Below are positions 12,162-21,252 of a DNA stretch of 64,000 bases, in pieces. A program made the translations under genes and the position numbers. Each line of letters starts with the position of its first letter. Position 1 is the stretch's first letter. The DNA lies in NCBI GenBank assembly GCA_948099385.1, contig CANUEZ040000165.1, positions 6,584,501 through 6,648,500 of the forward strand. The letters run 5' to 3'. This DNA is from Fasciola hepatica (taxonomy: Eukaryota > Platyhelminthes > Trematoda > Plagiorchiida > Fasciolidae). The notes below the pieces were generated by a model, which worked only from the letters and a program-made list of their open reading frames with translations, ran no database searches and was not told the DNA's origin.

Positions 12162-12352
12162 TGACTGAACTCTCCGCGCACGCGGCAAACGCTGATGCCA
12201 TATCCAACACACCTTGGCGCAGACTAACCTGCGGTCTCTGTACCCGGACCCTGTGTGAATACTTGCGGCAGGCACTCCATAGACTTTTCTCGTTGACTTC
12301 CTCGACGAACGCGATTGTCGAAGCTGCGGGAGTGTGCCCCTCAATAACTGGT
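12162..12352 (+). repeat. Putative 5' LTR of the Ty3/gypsy relic
   Basis: About 190 bp are matched by 21,063-21,252 at roughly 80% identity by eye. Both begin TGACTGAACT and share 'TCCGCGCACGCGGCAA', 'CTGTACCCGGACCCTGTG', 'TCTCGTTGACTTCCTCGACG' and 'GGGAGTGTGCCC'. The pair brackets gag, protease, RT, RNase H and integrase remnants. Removing the 3.96-kb insertion leaves about 5.1 kb between outer ends, a usual Ty3/gypsy length. The precise LTR ends and target-site duplication are not visible. Gaps of 0.3 kb (left) and 1 kb (right) to the coding parts remain unexplained. Confidence 0.55.
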
Positions 12353-12639
12353 GAGCCTGCTCCGTTTGTTTTTTTAAACTAACTCAACCCAAGTGGTCTA
12401 GCCAGCTCACGTCTGCGGTGTTCTATTTCCTCCGCTATCGGCATATACCTTCTAAAATTGTTTGCACTTTCTATCAGGTGTACAGGTAGATATTCTGATT
12501 GGAAACCTTCAACAGCATACACATTTTTAGGGGTGAAGTCATTTCTTTGGTGGTTACTATCGCTGTGGTCAACTTCCGCTCTCATTTTCCTCACACTTTA
12601 GCACCTCAGGCATAGCCATAATTTTAGAATCCCAGCCAA

Positions 12640-13430
12640 GATCATGACCTCAGCAAACACTCTTTTCTCAATGGACACAGAGCACGAGCCTCATTGGGAA
12701 CCCAGGGTGCCGTGCAATGCACACGGGAACCACGGATTTCATATAGGAAGATCCAGGGGTTTTCACTGCCATTCTGGAGTCCCGCTTTCAGGGGGCTTGC
12801 ATATTTGGCCAACAATCCAGACAGTGATATGTTGTCGGAAATCCCAGCCAAAATGGTCCTGTTGGTCAGGGATATCGTTATTCACCCCCGGGACACAATC
12901 CGTAAGATACCCCCCGAGAAGCTCTTTTCAAGCGCATAAGAGCATCGGCAGAGAAACCTTTCCAGTAAGTTCTCTTCGAAATCTAGCTAAGAAATATGAT
13001 GCTTCCATATTTGTGACGGAAAGTGCATTCATTATCAGGTACGACGTCCTTGGAGGACGCAGTCCTGCGCCAACTACGGATGCAGTGACTCCCATTGTAT
13101 GCCCAGAGAATAGTAGCCACTTTAATACAGGTCCACAGTTTAGATAAGCGCACAGGGGCTGCAGATAAAGTCCTCAAAAGGGCAAAAACATTTGCCTCAC
13201 AGTCCTAAGTGTTCTGCACATCCAACGCTGCTTCGCCTGATGTGGTCGTTAACGCTACGTCGAAAACCACTCACCACGACGCACACAGTAGCAACTCTGA
13301 ATTTCAAACGTTGTGGCAGGAGGTTCGCGTTCTGATGCAAGTGTTTGAACAACAAGAGCGCACTCTCAACAACCTTCGCAAACAAAACCCAACTGGCCTT
13401 CATTCCACGGCTTGTGCTCTTTAGCCAAGT
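12640..13430 (+). pseudogene. Ty3/gypsy gag remnant
   Basis: In the plus frame at about 12,694-12,939 'FSLPFWSPAFRGLAYLANN' is followed by 'VRDIVIHPRDTIRKIPPEKL'. This has the layout of the capsid of flatworm Ty3/gypsy elements, in which a proline/tryptophan start is followed by a 'VRDL.. P...PY..LK' stretch. The rest to 13,430 is out of frame and weak. No CCHC zinc knuckle is recognisable. The call depends on its position just before the protease and RT of the same element. Confidence 0.5.
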
Positions 13431-13559
13431 TACCAATTCGTCAAGTGTTACTTCCATTGCTGTTTATGAACTGAAGCTGGCAAACGCGAAAAGCCCTATA
13501 ATTTCCACTCCAACCAGGTGATGGTGACAAGATCTACCGAAGCCCTGTTCCTAGTCCCT

Positions 13560-13880
13560 TCATTTACGTGAAAGATTACACTACAGGTATGCGTTTCTTA
13601 ATCGAAGCAGGGGCGCAGATTAGTACAAAACCGGGTTTCAAAACGGTTCACTTTCTTTCCCACAGCCCTGAAATTGCAAGTCGCCAACGGCACTTCAGTC
13701 CCAACGCACGGCAGCCAACTTCTCACCCTAGACCTCCGCCTGGGTCGTCTTCTCCCGTGGGGTTTTGTCATGGCCCAAGCGCGCCAGGCTATCCTAGGCT
13801 TAGATGTTTTAGAAAGTCACGGTTCGGTGGTCGATCCCGGTAATCGACAGCTAGCAAATCTAGTCACACCAAACTTCGCT
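13560..13880 (+). pseudogene. Ty3/gypsy aspartic protease remnant
   Basis: 'FYVKDYTTGMRFLIEAGAQIS' -like text begins at about 13,562. Here the family's catalytic D-T/S-G-A box reads E-A-G-A, so the active-site aspartate is lost. After a frame change at about 13,670 the text 'LQVANGTSVPTHGSQLLTL' and 'GFVMAQARQAILGLDVL' (to about 13,815) matches the protease flap and the conserved ILG-D end of retropepsins. In a live element this enzyme matures the Gag-Pol polyprotein. Confidence 0.75.
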
Positions 13881-13984
13881 GATGGCCCCTTACCTGAAGC
13901 TCAGCCACCAAAGATCCTCATGGCAACTTCCACTTTCGAATCAGAACTCGGTATTCATTTTGGCAAGCGCCCCAATCTAGCCTT

Positions 13985-14272
13985 CGGTCACTGCTGACGA
14001 GGCCAATCACTTGGTAACACAAAGGCCCTCGTTTTACTCTTGGCCCCGTAGGTTGGCTCCAGAAGAACTCCGTGTAGCCCACTGCGAGTTCCAGCATGCT
14101 CAACTTGGGAAATACCCAGCCTCCCAACAGTCCGTGTGTATCGCCCTTACACACGGCTCGAAGAAGTTTCGAGACGGCTGGAGACCGCACGGGGACTATG
14201 ACTCACTCAACCGAGTGACTACGCCCGACCGATACCCTATTTCGCACATCGCGGAACTCACAGTTGGTTGAA
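13985..14272 (+). pseudogene. Ty3/gypsy reverse transcriptase, N-terminal part (interrupted)
   Basis: One open plus frame carries the RT entry of Ty3/gypsy elements. 'RPSFYSWPRRLAPEELRVA' is followed by a short indel-bearing segment, then 'WRPHGDYDSLNRVTTPDRYP' and 'ISHIAEL'. The GDYDSLN motif is at about 14,190. The frame breaks off at 14,272, in mid-domain, where the LINE insertion begins. RT text resumes at 18,236. Confidence 0.88.
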
Positions 14273-14299
14273 TGGGAAGGGCAATTTTCAGTCGAATAG

Positions 14300-15700
14300 A
14301 TTTGGTACGAGTATGACCAAATATCAGCGGTATATGCGGATATCCCCAAAAATAGCCGCAACGAGCGGCCCATTAACCACACCCTTGTAGTCTGCAAAAT
14401 TATGGAGAGAATCGTCAAAAAACACATTGTTCAGTACCTCTTATCTAACAACCTGCTGAACCTTGGCCAGCGTGGTTTCTTGAACTCCCGTTTCTGCTCT
14501 TCCTGCCAGCTTGACTTTCTCAATGACCTGTAGTCTGCTGCAGATGCCGGCAACTCTGTAGTCGTCCTGTGCCTCGACATGTCTAAGGCTTTCGACCGTG
14601 TTCCCCATATCCATCTGTTGGCCAAAATCCGGTCTCCTGGTATTACTGACCCTCTCCTCTCCTGGCTATCCTCCTATCTCTCACAAATTACAAGCTGTGC
14701 TCCTTAAAGAACACTTTTCTTCTGAAAAACCAATTACTAGCGGCGTCTTCCAAGGCCGTGTCCTGGGCCCGTTACTATTCCTTGTCTGTACCAATGACAT
14801 TTTCTCTTCTATTCGACACGGCACTCCTTTCCTCTTTGCCGAAGATATAAAAATAGTTTACTCCTTCCTCCCATATGACCTATCCCTGACCCTGTGCAAC
14901 ATATCGCGTGACTTACCCGTTCTCCAAACTTGGTGCGTCTCGTGGTTCATGAAATTCTCTGTGGAGAAAAGCTTCCTCCCACCCTACAAGTGCACAGTAT
15001 CACCCGGGCCAAATTTGTCTGGACGGCCTGCCCATCCCTATACACCCCATGGTTACCGATCCTGCCGTACGCTACTCTTGCTCCTTTAACTTCTCAGAAC
15101 AGACATAGTTCCAAATCGCTAAAGTTAAGCTAACCCTTGGCCTGATCAATCGGTATTTCTTAATACCGGCTAGTCGCCTCTCCACATATCTCTCACTCGT
15201 GAGACCGCTCCTATTACCTCCAGCCTCTGGCCTTGCCCCTCTATTGTATCTCTTGAGAACGTTCAGCGTACTTTCACCAAAAGTCTGTTGGGCGTATCCA
15301 TAGCCCTAACATACCGCCAGCGGTGTGAGCTCCTACAATTTGATTCTCTATGGATTTGTCGCATGAGGCTCAACCTGGTTTTCCTCTTTGAGCTAATCCA
15401 TAGTCAAACCTACACCTCTTATCCTATCTCGTTCGCTGCCCCCTGCTCCTACTCCGTCTGACATCGTGCCTTCTCTCTCCCCGTCTCTCATCCTAATCCC
15501 ACTCTGAAGTCTAGATTCTTTCTGTCGGCCTATTCCAAAATCTGGAATAAGCTTCCCCTTAGCTTACACAGTGCCTCCTCACTGTTCGCTTTTAAGCGCG
15601 CACTTGTGTTATACCTAAGGGTTTGCAACGCTATACTGCTCACCAATAAGCTCGTCTCCACCGACCTGGCCTTTGAAAGAGGCCTCACACTGTAACTCTA
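14300..15700 (+). pseudogene. CR1-like LINE 3 reverse transcriptase relic
   Basis: 'SRNERPINHTLVVCKIMERI' starts near 14,350. Then come 'QRGFLNSRFCSSCQLDF', block A 'LDMSKAFDRVPHIHLL' (about 14,574-14,620), and 'PITSGVFQGRVLGPLLFL' from about 14,728. The catalytic box reads FAED at 14,835-14,846, so the first aspartate is replaced by glutamate. C-terminal text is scattered over three frames from 15,180 to 15,620. An internal stop near 14,529 and several frameshifts are present. It is closest to LINE 1 and LINE 2 of this window. Confidence 0.87.
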
Positions 15701-16080
15701 CCACCTCTGCGCCACAGGCCACTAGGTGCACTCCATGCCCGACACTTCCCCTCTCTCTAGTGCCGCGAACTACGGCCATTGCCTTCCCTGAGCCATAGCG
15801 AACTTGCCTCCTGCTCACCCACTTTCGTCTTTTACTCTTCATTTTTGTTTTTCTTCTGTCTCCAGTGTCAGTTGCTCCCCAGCCGGGGCACACCCAGACC
15901 GCGCTTCACTATCCCTTTTTCCCTTCCAGTGATCCTAGATGACGGCCAACCACTTCGGGCACTGTACTTACCATCTCCCAGGCAGGTGCATCTGGATAAA
16001 ATTGCTAAACGGTCGTCTACCACACGCTGCTCCCGTTGGCTCTTCTGTCCATGGCCTCACGTCTTGGCCGATTGATCCTG
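15700..16080 (+). other. Region between LINE 3 RT and repeat A
   Basis: Pyrimidine-rich plus strand, no domain recognised. If the insertion is one LINE, this is the start of its long 3' untranslated region. Confidence 0.35.
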
Positions 16081-17566
16081 GATCGCACACCCCCATCGCG
16101 GTCGTTTTCCCTCCCTACACAATTATCAATGAACACTCGTGCCACTCCCAACGGTGTGGGGCGCGGTCAGATCCACCGCTATGGCCGGCGCACATCGAGT
16201 GTGCAGGCCGTCTGCAACGATTTGCGAGCGCAATTAGACTGGTGGGTCACACCTCCTGTGTTCACTCCACGAAGTGTTTTTCAGGTTGGGTACCCAGCGC
16301 ACGGCCAGTCCCACCCACTAGCACCGGTTGTGGATCGCGAGCCCCAACTGTTCCCAGACTACCCAATCCAATACTTTGGGTTGAAAATTGCATGCACATC
16401 ATCCTTTTCCCGCCACAGTTTTTCAAGTATGGTTCTTATCATCTGTTACCACTTTCCGTTTTTGTCTTCTACCACGGTATGCACACCTACCCGTTCTGTC
16501 CTTCCTCCCATCATCTTGCTCTACGTCAACTTTTGTGGCATTGAGTCACTATCGTCCTAACCATTCTTCTCTGCCGACTCTCGCCAATATCTCTTTCTCC
16601 ACCTGCCGTAATTGCCGGCTTCTATTCAATACGCACTTGGTATTACCCTCTGCTTATAACGTCTATTGATATCATTCTTATAACCTACTGCCTGTAGCTT
16701 TGTTAAATCCTTCCTTGTTCTCCCTCCTCATGACCATTGCCATTATACACCAATAGCACCTGCACCTATGACCAATCTGCATACTAGAACTTGCAGCACC
16801 AAACTTGGCCTCTTTTATAGTCGCATTTATTATCTAATCACGGCCACCATTTTTTCCTTTCTTGGCTCCGCGATTCCTCTGTGGTTATTTCCATTAGGCA
16901 GTGTCCCGATTAGCGTCCACCTGCCTAATCCACCTGTTCAGTTGTCTGCCGGCACGAAGCTCTCCAGTTCCGTTGCCCCAACTCCGTCGAGCATCGATTT
17001 CTTGGGCCTTTTGCTCTATCGCTGATTAACTTATCTTGGGGCTTCTTGCATCCTTCTCCGCCTCCTTCGTGTTCTATCCGCAGAAAAATGATCTGATTGG
17101 TCATGTCTTGCCTGTGTCTCCTCGGTCGTTGCTTTCATCCCTTGATCCATTTATTGCTCGCTACAGGCACTTCCTTTGCGCCTTTTAGTGCTCTGGTTTT
17201 CCGTATTCCTCCTGTTGCAAAGGCAACGTTTTGTCTTGATGTTCTTCAACAGTTCCAAGTCGTTAGATCTGGTCCGTAACCACATGTCGCATCTGTATTG
17301 ATCAAATATTTGGATTCATTCTTACCTGTTCTCTTCGATCCTACCCTTCATCTTCATTCTTCCACGAACTGCTCCTCACGGTCTTCATCAATTCTGTGCT
17401 TCCGCACTCCTTCTTTCTCTGTTGGGCCGCCATGTGCACGTGTCATGAAGATACTCCACCACAATATTCCAAAGTTAATTTTACTACCATTTGATTTAAC
17501 CTTACCTACCACTCCCAGTGACTGATAATTTCTTTCTGGAACCCCATTGTTATTGCTCCTGCTTTT

Positions 17567-17601
<35 letters not shown>

Positions 17602-18232
17602 TTGCGCATATATGTATATGTGCACGCGCTCTGCATGGTGCAGTTCTTCACCGGTCATTTTTCTTCCTATCATCCCGCCGACCGTCATGATATGCATCCA
17701 GCAATCCTGCATCTGTGCCTCACATCTACCGTATCCAATCTTTCTTAATTGTTTTCTTCATCTGCTTCACCCTCTACGTCTTGTATCGCTGGCTCCCTGT
17801 TCTACTATGAGTTTTAAGCCCTGTCCGCCGACCATCCACTGCAGTGAACCTCGCTTTTTTCTCCGTCGTCCCTCGCTACCGCAGTTTCTTATACCGACTT
17901 CTGGCCTTTCTCACGTATATCAGTTGGCCTCCAGATGTCTTCACCCGGACCGGTCATACTCCCCATGTGACCTTGACTTTCCCACTCACCGGGCGTCCAT
18001 TCAAATCCGCCCTTGAGTTAATTTAGACTCCCTACAACCTCCATGGTGTGCATACACGTATCCTATTTTCATCCCAATTTGGTCCCCCTTCCGAGCCTTT
18101 TTATCCTACTTTTTCATGCAAATTTCCCCATTTTCATGAATTATATCTGTCCATTCCATCACCTGTTTCAACAAGATGATGCACATGGCGTGCTTTGAGT
18201 GTCTCCGAAATAAACCATTATCATTATTAATA
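16080..18232 (+). repeat. Interspersed repeat A, copy 1
   Basis: The left part, around 16,140-16,530, matches 47,300-47,650 and more loosely 36,820-37,020. Landmarks are 'GGCCGGCGCACA', 'CGCAATTAG.CTGGTGG', 'GTGTTCACTCCACGAAGTG' and 'TCTTCTACCACGGTATGCAC'. The right part, 16,850-18,232, matches 50,797-52,505 and 62,870 to the window end. Landmarks are 'CTCTGTGGTT', 'TGATCTGATTGGTCA', a TA tract at 17,570-17,600 and 'CCTGTCCGCCGACCATC'. It ends 'GAGTGTCTCCGAAATAAACC' plus ATT units. No shared reading frame was found. Confidence 0.8.
17569..17600. repeat. TA microsatellite within repeat A
   Basis: About 30 bp of TA. The corresponding position in the copies at about 51,500-51,850 and 63,830-63,850 is also TA-rich, so the tract belongs to the repeat itself. 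Confidence 0.9.
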
Positions 18233-18235
18233 TTA

Positions 18236-18895
18236 TTCAAGCTTTTTGGGCTTCTACGAATGCCATTTGAACTAAGCAAAACCGCGCAAACTTTCCAGAT
18301 TTTCATGGATATGTTATGCAGTGGTTTGGATTTTGCCTTAGCCTATCATGAAGGCATCCCGATTGCCAGCCCGTCCAAGGCAGAGAATCCATAACATCTA
18401 GGCACCCTTTGCGATCTCCTGTCTCAACTCGGGGTCACGGTCCAAGCGAATACGTGTGTAATAGGAGTCGATGCCATCGAATTTCTAGGCCACAAGATTA
18501 CATCCTACCTTGACCGCGAAGCCCTCGCCGTCTACCTAGGCCCTCGTCAATTAAGACACATTTTAGAGAGACTGGAGGTCACGGTCTACGGCGACCCCAA
18601 GCCAGTCATCCGTGCATTGTGGGCCACCACGGACAGATACTGTCCTGGAGAGTCTAGTCATCTGGACTGCGTCACTCGGTACACGAATTACGAACGCCAT
18701 ACCTCAGGGGTCAATAATCCTGTCGCGGATGCGCCATCCTGCATTCACAGCCTGAGCATCAGAGCCTCCATTTCCGTCGACCTCGAAGCAGTGGCACCTA
18801 CACAAGCAGACAATATTGAGGTAGAACAACTCCGCAGCACTTCATCGCTGCAGCTCCAGCCGGTTCCCATTCACTCAGCCGAGGGTACATAGGGT
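18236..18895 (+). pseudogene. Ty3/gypsy RT C-terminal part and RNase H remnant
   Basis: 'LFGLLRMPFELSKTAQTFQ' and 'FMDMLCSGLDFALAY' resume the interrupted RT. The catalytic Y-x-D-D box reads Y-H-E-G (about 18,340), so both aspartates are gone. 'IASPSKAE' and, after a frame change, 'LCDLLSQLGVTVQANTCV' and 'IEFLGHKIT' follow. The connection and early RNase H are deleted at about 18,520-18,545. The RNase H end shows 'VTVYGDPKPVIRALW' (family T-D-H-K-P reads G-D-P-K-P), 'SHLDCVTRYT' and 'HTSGVNNPVADAPSC'. It is clearly non-functional. Confidence 0.87.
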
Positions 18896-20110
18896 GCTAC
18901 CTGCCCAGAGACCACCCAAGGCCGATTATGTCGTTGGGTTTTAGGTGACAACTATTCAAGGCCTTACAGGGTCTGTCAGATCCAGGTATAAATGCCTCCA
19001 CTTAACCCATCGGCGACCGTTACTTTTGGCACAACATGAACCGCGATGTCACTGCGTAGGCTGGTACTTGCATCCAATGTCAACAGTCAAAAGTGCATAG
19101 ACACAAACGGCCGGATATTCTAACTTCCAGAGGATGACTCGCGTTTTTAACACGCGGATGTTGACCAAATAGGGCCCTCGCCTCCTTCAAAGGGTAGCAT
19201 ATACCTTCATGCATGCGTGGATCGTTCCACCAGACGGCCGTTAGCCTTGTCTTTGCATATCGCAGCTAGCAAAACGGCCGCCCAGGCTTTTTTGAAAAAC
19301 TGGGTTGCTTCATTTGGTTGTCTAGTCGTGGTTACCACAGACAGCGGCTGAAACTTCAAAGGAGTCCCCAGTAGTCTTCTACTGCTTTTAGGCACCTGTC
19401 ATACTCATACCGCAGCCTACCACCCGTCAGAAAACGTAATGGTAGAACGTTTCTATCAGCAGCCCAAGGCAGCCTCAGCAGCTCACGAAAATGCGGGAAT
19501 CACTACCGCCAGTACTCTTAGGTTATCCCAAAGCTCTTAAGGCCGACCTACAGACCACATCGGCCTAACTCACATTTTGTTGCGCGCTTCAACTTCCTGG
19601 TGACATGGTAGCGCCAAAGCTTATCCTCACTCTTGACTGCGCTGATTACACCGTCAGGCTAACACAAAATATGCGTAAGCCACACCTCACCGCGGATCGC
19701 AAATAAAACACAACGGTTTACGTACGCCAATACCTCAAAGACTGAATGCACATTGTTCCTAGGACGAAGTCACTCGCTCGTCTACTTCCTGTCTACTCCG
19801 ACCTCTACGCGTCCCACACCGCGTGGATAAAACACCCGTCGTCGACCAAAACGAAGAAAAGATGATGACACCATAGGCCGACTTAAACTACCTTTTCTGG
19901 CTGAATTCATTCCGCCCGATTCGAAGTCATCGAATTCCTCATGACCGGCACCCACGCTCTTGAAGTTCCGTATGCCAACCACACCAATGCCGGTGACTCA
20001 GTTGCCGGGCCGATCTGACGCAGCCCTCAACACACAGACGCCTCCGTAGACTTCCGACGGCGGACGGGTGATCAAGAAACCCGTTCGTCTTGCAAATTCG
20101 AATTTTTTAC
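18896..20110 (+). pseudogene. Ty3/gypsy integrase remnant
   Basis: Integrase text is split over several frames. The zinc-finger end 'YFWHNMNRDVTA' and 'GTCIQCQQSKVHRH' lies near 19,020-19,105. A catalytic-core remnant around 19,335-19,460 includes 'TTDSG', 'AAYHPSENVMVERFYQQ'. 'LPGDMVAP' is near 19,590 and 'DYTVRLTQNMRKPHLT' near 19,645. A C-terminal stretch 'LLPVYSDLYASHTAWIKH' lies near 19,785 and a probable terminal 'TSDGGRVIKKPVRLA' near 20,050. Many stops are present. In a live copy this enzyme inserts the cDNA. Confidence 0.82.
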
Positions 20111-21062
20111 CCCATAAGTAAATACAACAACCCTACAAAGAGAAACGAAATAAAAGCAAATCGTCCCACGTTTTTGCTCTTCATTCAAAGTCTGTTTCCA
20201 CACAGCGAACATTTGCTGTCTTCTTTTGTGGCCAAGCGACTTTGTTGGTGTTCTGATCATCAGTCACCTCCGGACACCATCACAAAAAGCCCGCAGTTTT
20301 GTGGAAGGCTTGCATTGATTTCAAGGTACCCGTTGTCTAACGACATGATCCCGGCGACCTTCCGGCAGGCCTTGGCTTTCATCGCCCACTGCACCCAGAC
20401 TAAGCACCAGTAAGCAGAACACGTGAATTGCCGAAAAGACCAACCAGAATACCTCTTCGCCAAGTCGAACCTGCACTAGGTCATTCACTGGAGTGAGGAA
20501 GAGAAAACTGCACCGGCACCGCCACCGGGAGCACCGTAAGATCTTATCACTCCCGTTGAACCCACGGGTTGAGTAGCTAGCTGCGACTGCTCTCACCGAT
20601 GTCTCGCTTCGAGTGCCAACCACCACCTCCAACCGCGTCTAACTATCTTTTCTCTCTTTCGCACTTTTCTACTTTTGTCCTTGAGGACCCATGTTGTCAA
20701 CACATTTTTAACGCAAATAAAGTGCTTTCAATCAGTTGTTTAATTTTATTTTCGAAATAATTTGTTCAATTCGGAGTAACCTTAAAAGTATTTTCGTTGT
20801 TATGTTTGCCCTTCCATCAGGTAGGCTGACATCATCCACAGGGAATGTCGGCGGATCTTGGGACTTTTCAGCTGCGGTCCAAACCCACGGACGATTTAAA
20901 GGGTACAAAGAAACGCAGCATTTATTAGTTTTCACTGGCAATATCACGTGCCACGTACTGTTTTTTTTGCCAGACTCATAAATAGAGGCCCTTCTTGAAA
21001 GTGGCTATCCAGAGGAGCGCATCTACAGTGAACGGCCGATCAAAACCTATCTATTTCTTCTT
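20111..21062. other. Unassigned segment between integrase and 3' terminal repeat
   Basis: No recognised frame. It contains an AATAAA at 20,716-20,721 next to A/T-rich sequence. It may hold the element's 3' untranslated region plus further inserted DNA. Confidence 0.35.
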
Positions 21063-21252
21063 TGACTGAACTTTCCGCGCACGCGGCAACCGCTGACGCT
21101 ATATCCAACACACCCCGGTGCAGGCCGGCCTGCAGTCTCTGTACCCGGACCCTGTGAGAATACACTCTGCTGGCATTACATAGTCTTTTCTCGTTGACTT
21201 CCTCGACGAATGCCGTTGCCGAAGCTGAGGGAGTGTGCCCTCCAATGATGAA
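21063..21252 (+). repeat. Putative 3' LTR of the Ty3/gypsy relic
   Basis: Direct-repeat partner of 12,162-12,352, in the same orientation. Both copies are diverged by scattered substitutions, which points to an old insertion. The assignment depends on the bracketed pol remnants and the total length. Confidence 0.55.

Larger units (their letters stand above)
14275..18235 (+). mobile_element. LINE insertion inside the gypsy RT (CR1-like RT plus repeat A)
   Basis: About 3.96 kb separates the two halves of the gypsy RT. It begins within RT coding sequence of a CR1-like LINE (5'-truncated) and ends with an ATT-rich tail at about 18,215-18,232, directly before gypsy text resumes with 'LFGLLRMPF'. 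The simplest reading is one LINE insertion in which the last 2 kb or more (repeat A) is the element's own 3' region. Two successive insertions cannot be excluded, and no target-site duplication was identified. Confidence 0.75.

Noticed and set aside
15939..16544. 201-codon plus-strand frame in repeat A copy 1
   Set aside because: The matching segment at 47.3-47.65 kb does not keep the frame, so the openness is a by-product of pyrimidine-rich sequence.
20250..20285. Minus-strand CTGATGA as a second hammerhead core (also at 24,745, 30,036, 35,400; plus 36,621, 45,306)
   Set aside because: None has a GAAA box at the right distance or complementary stem I arms.
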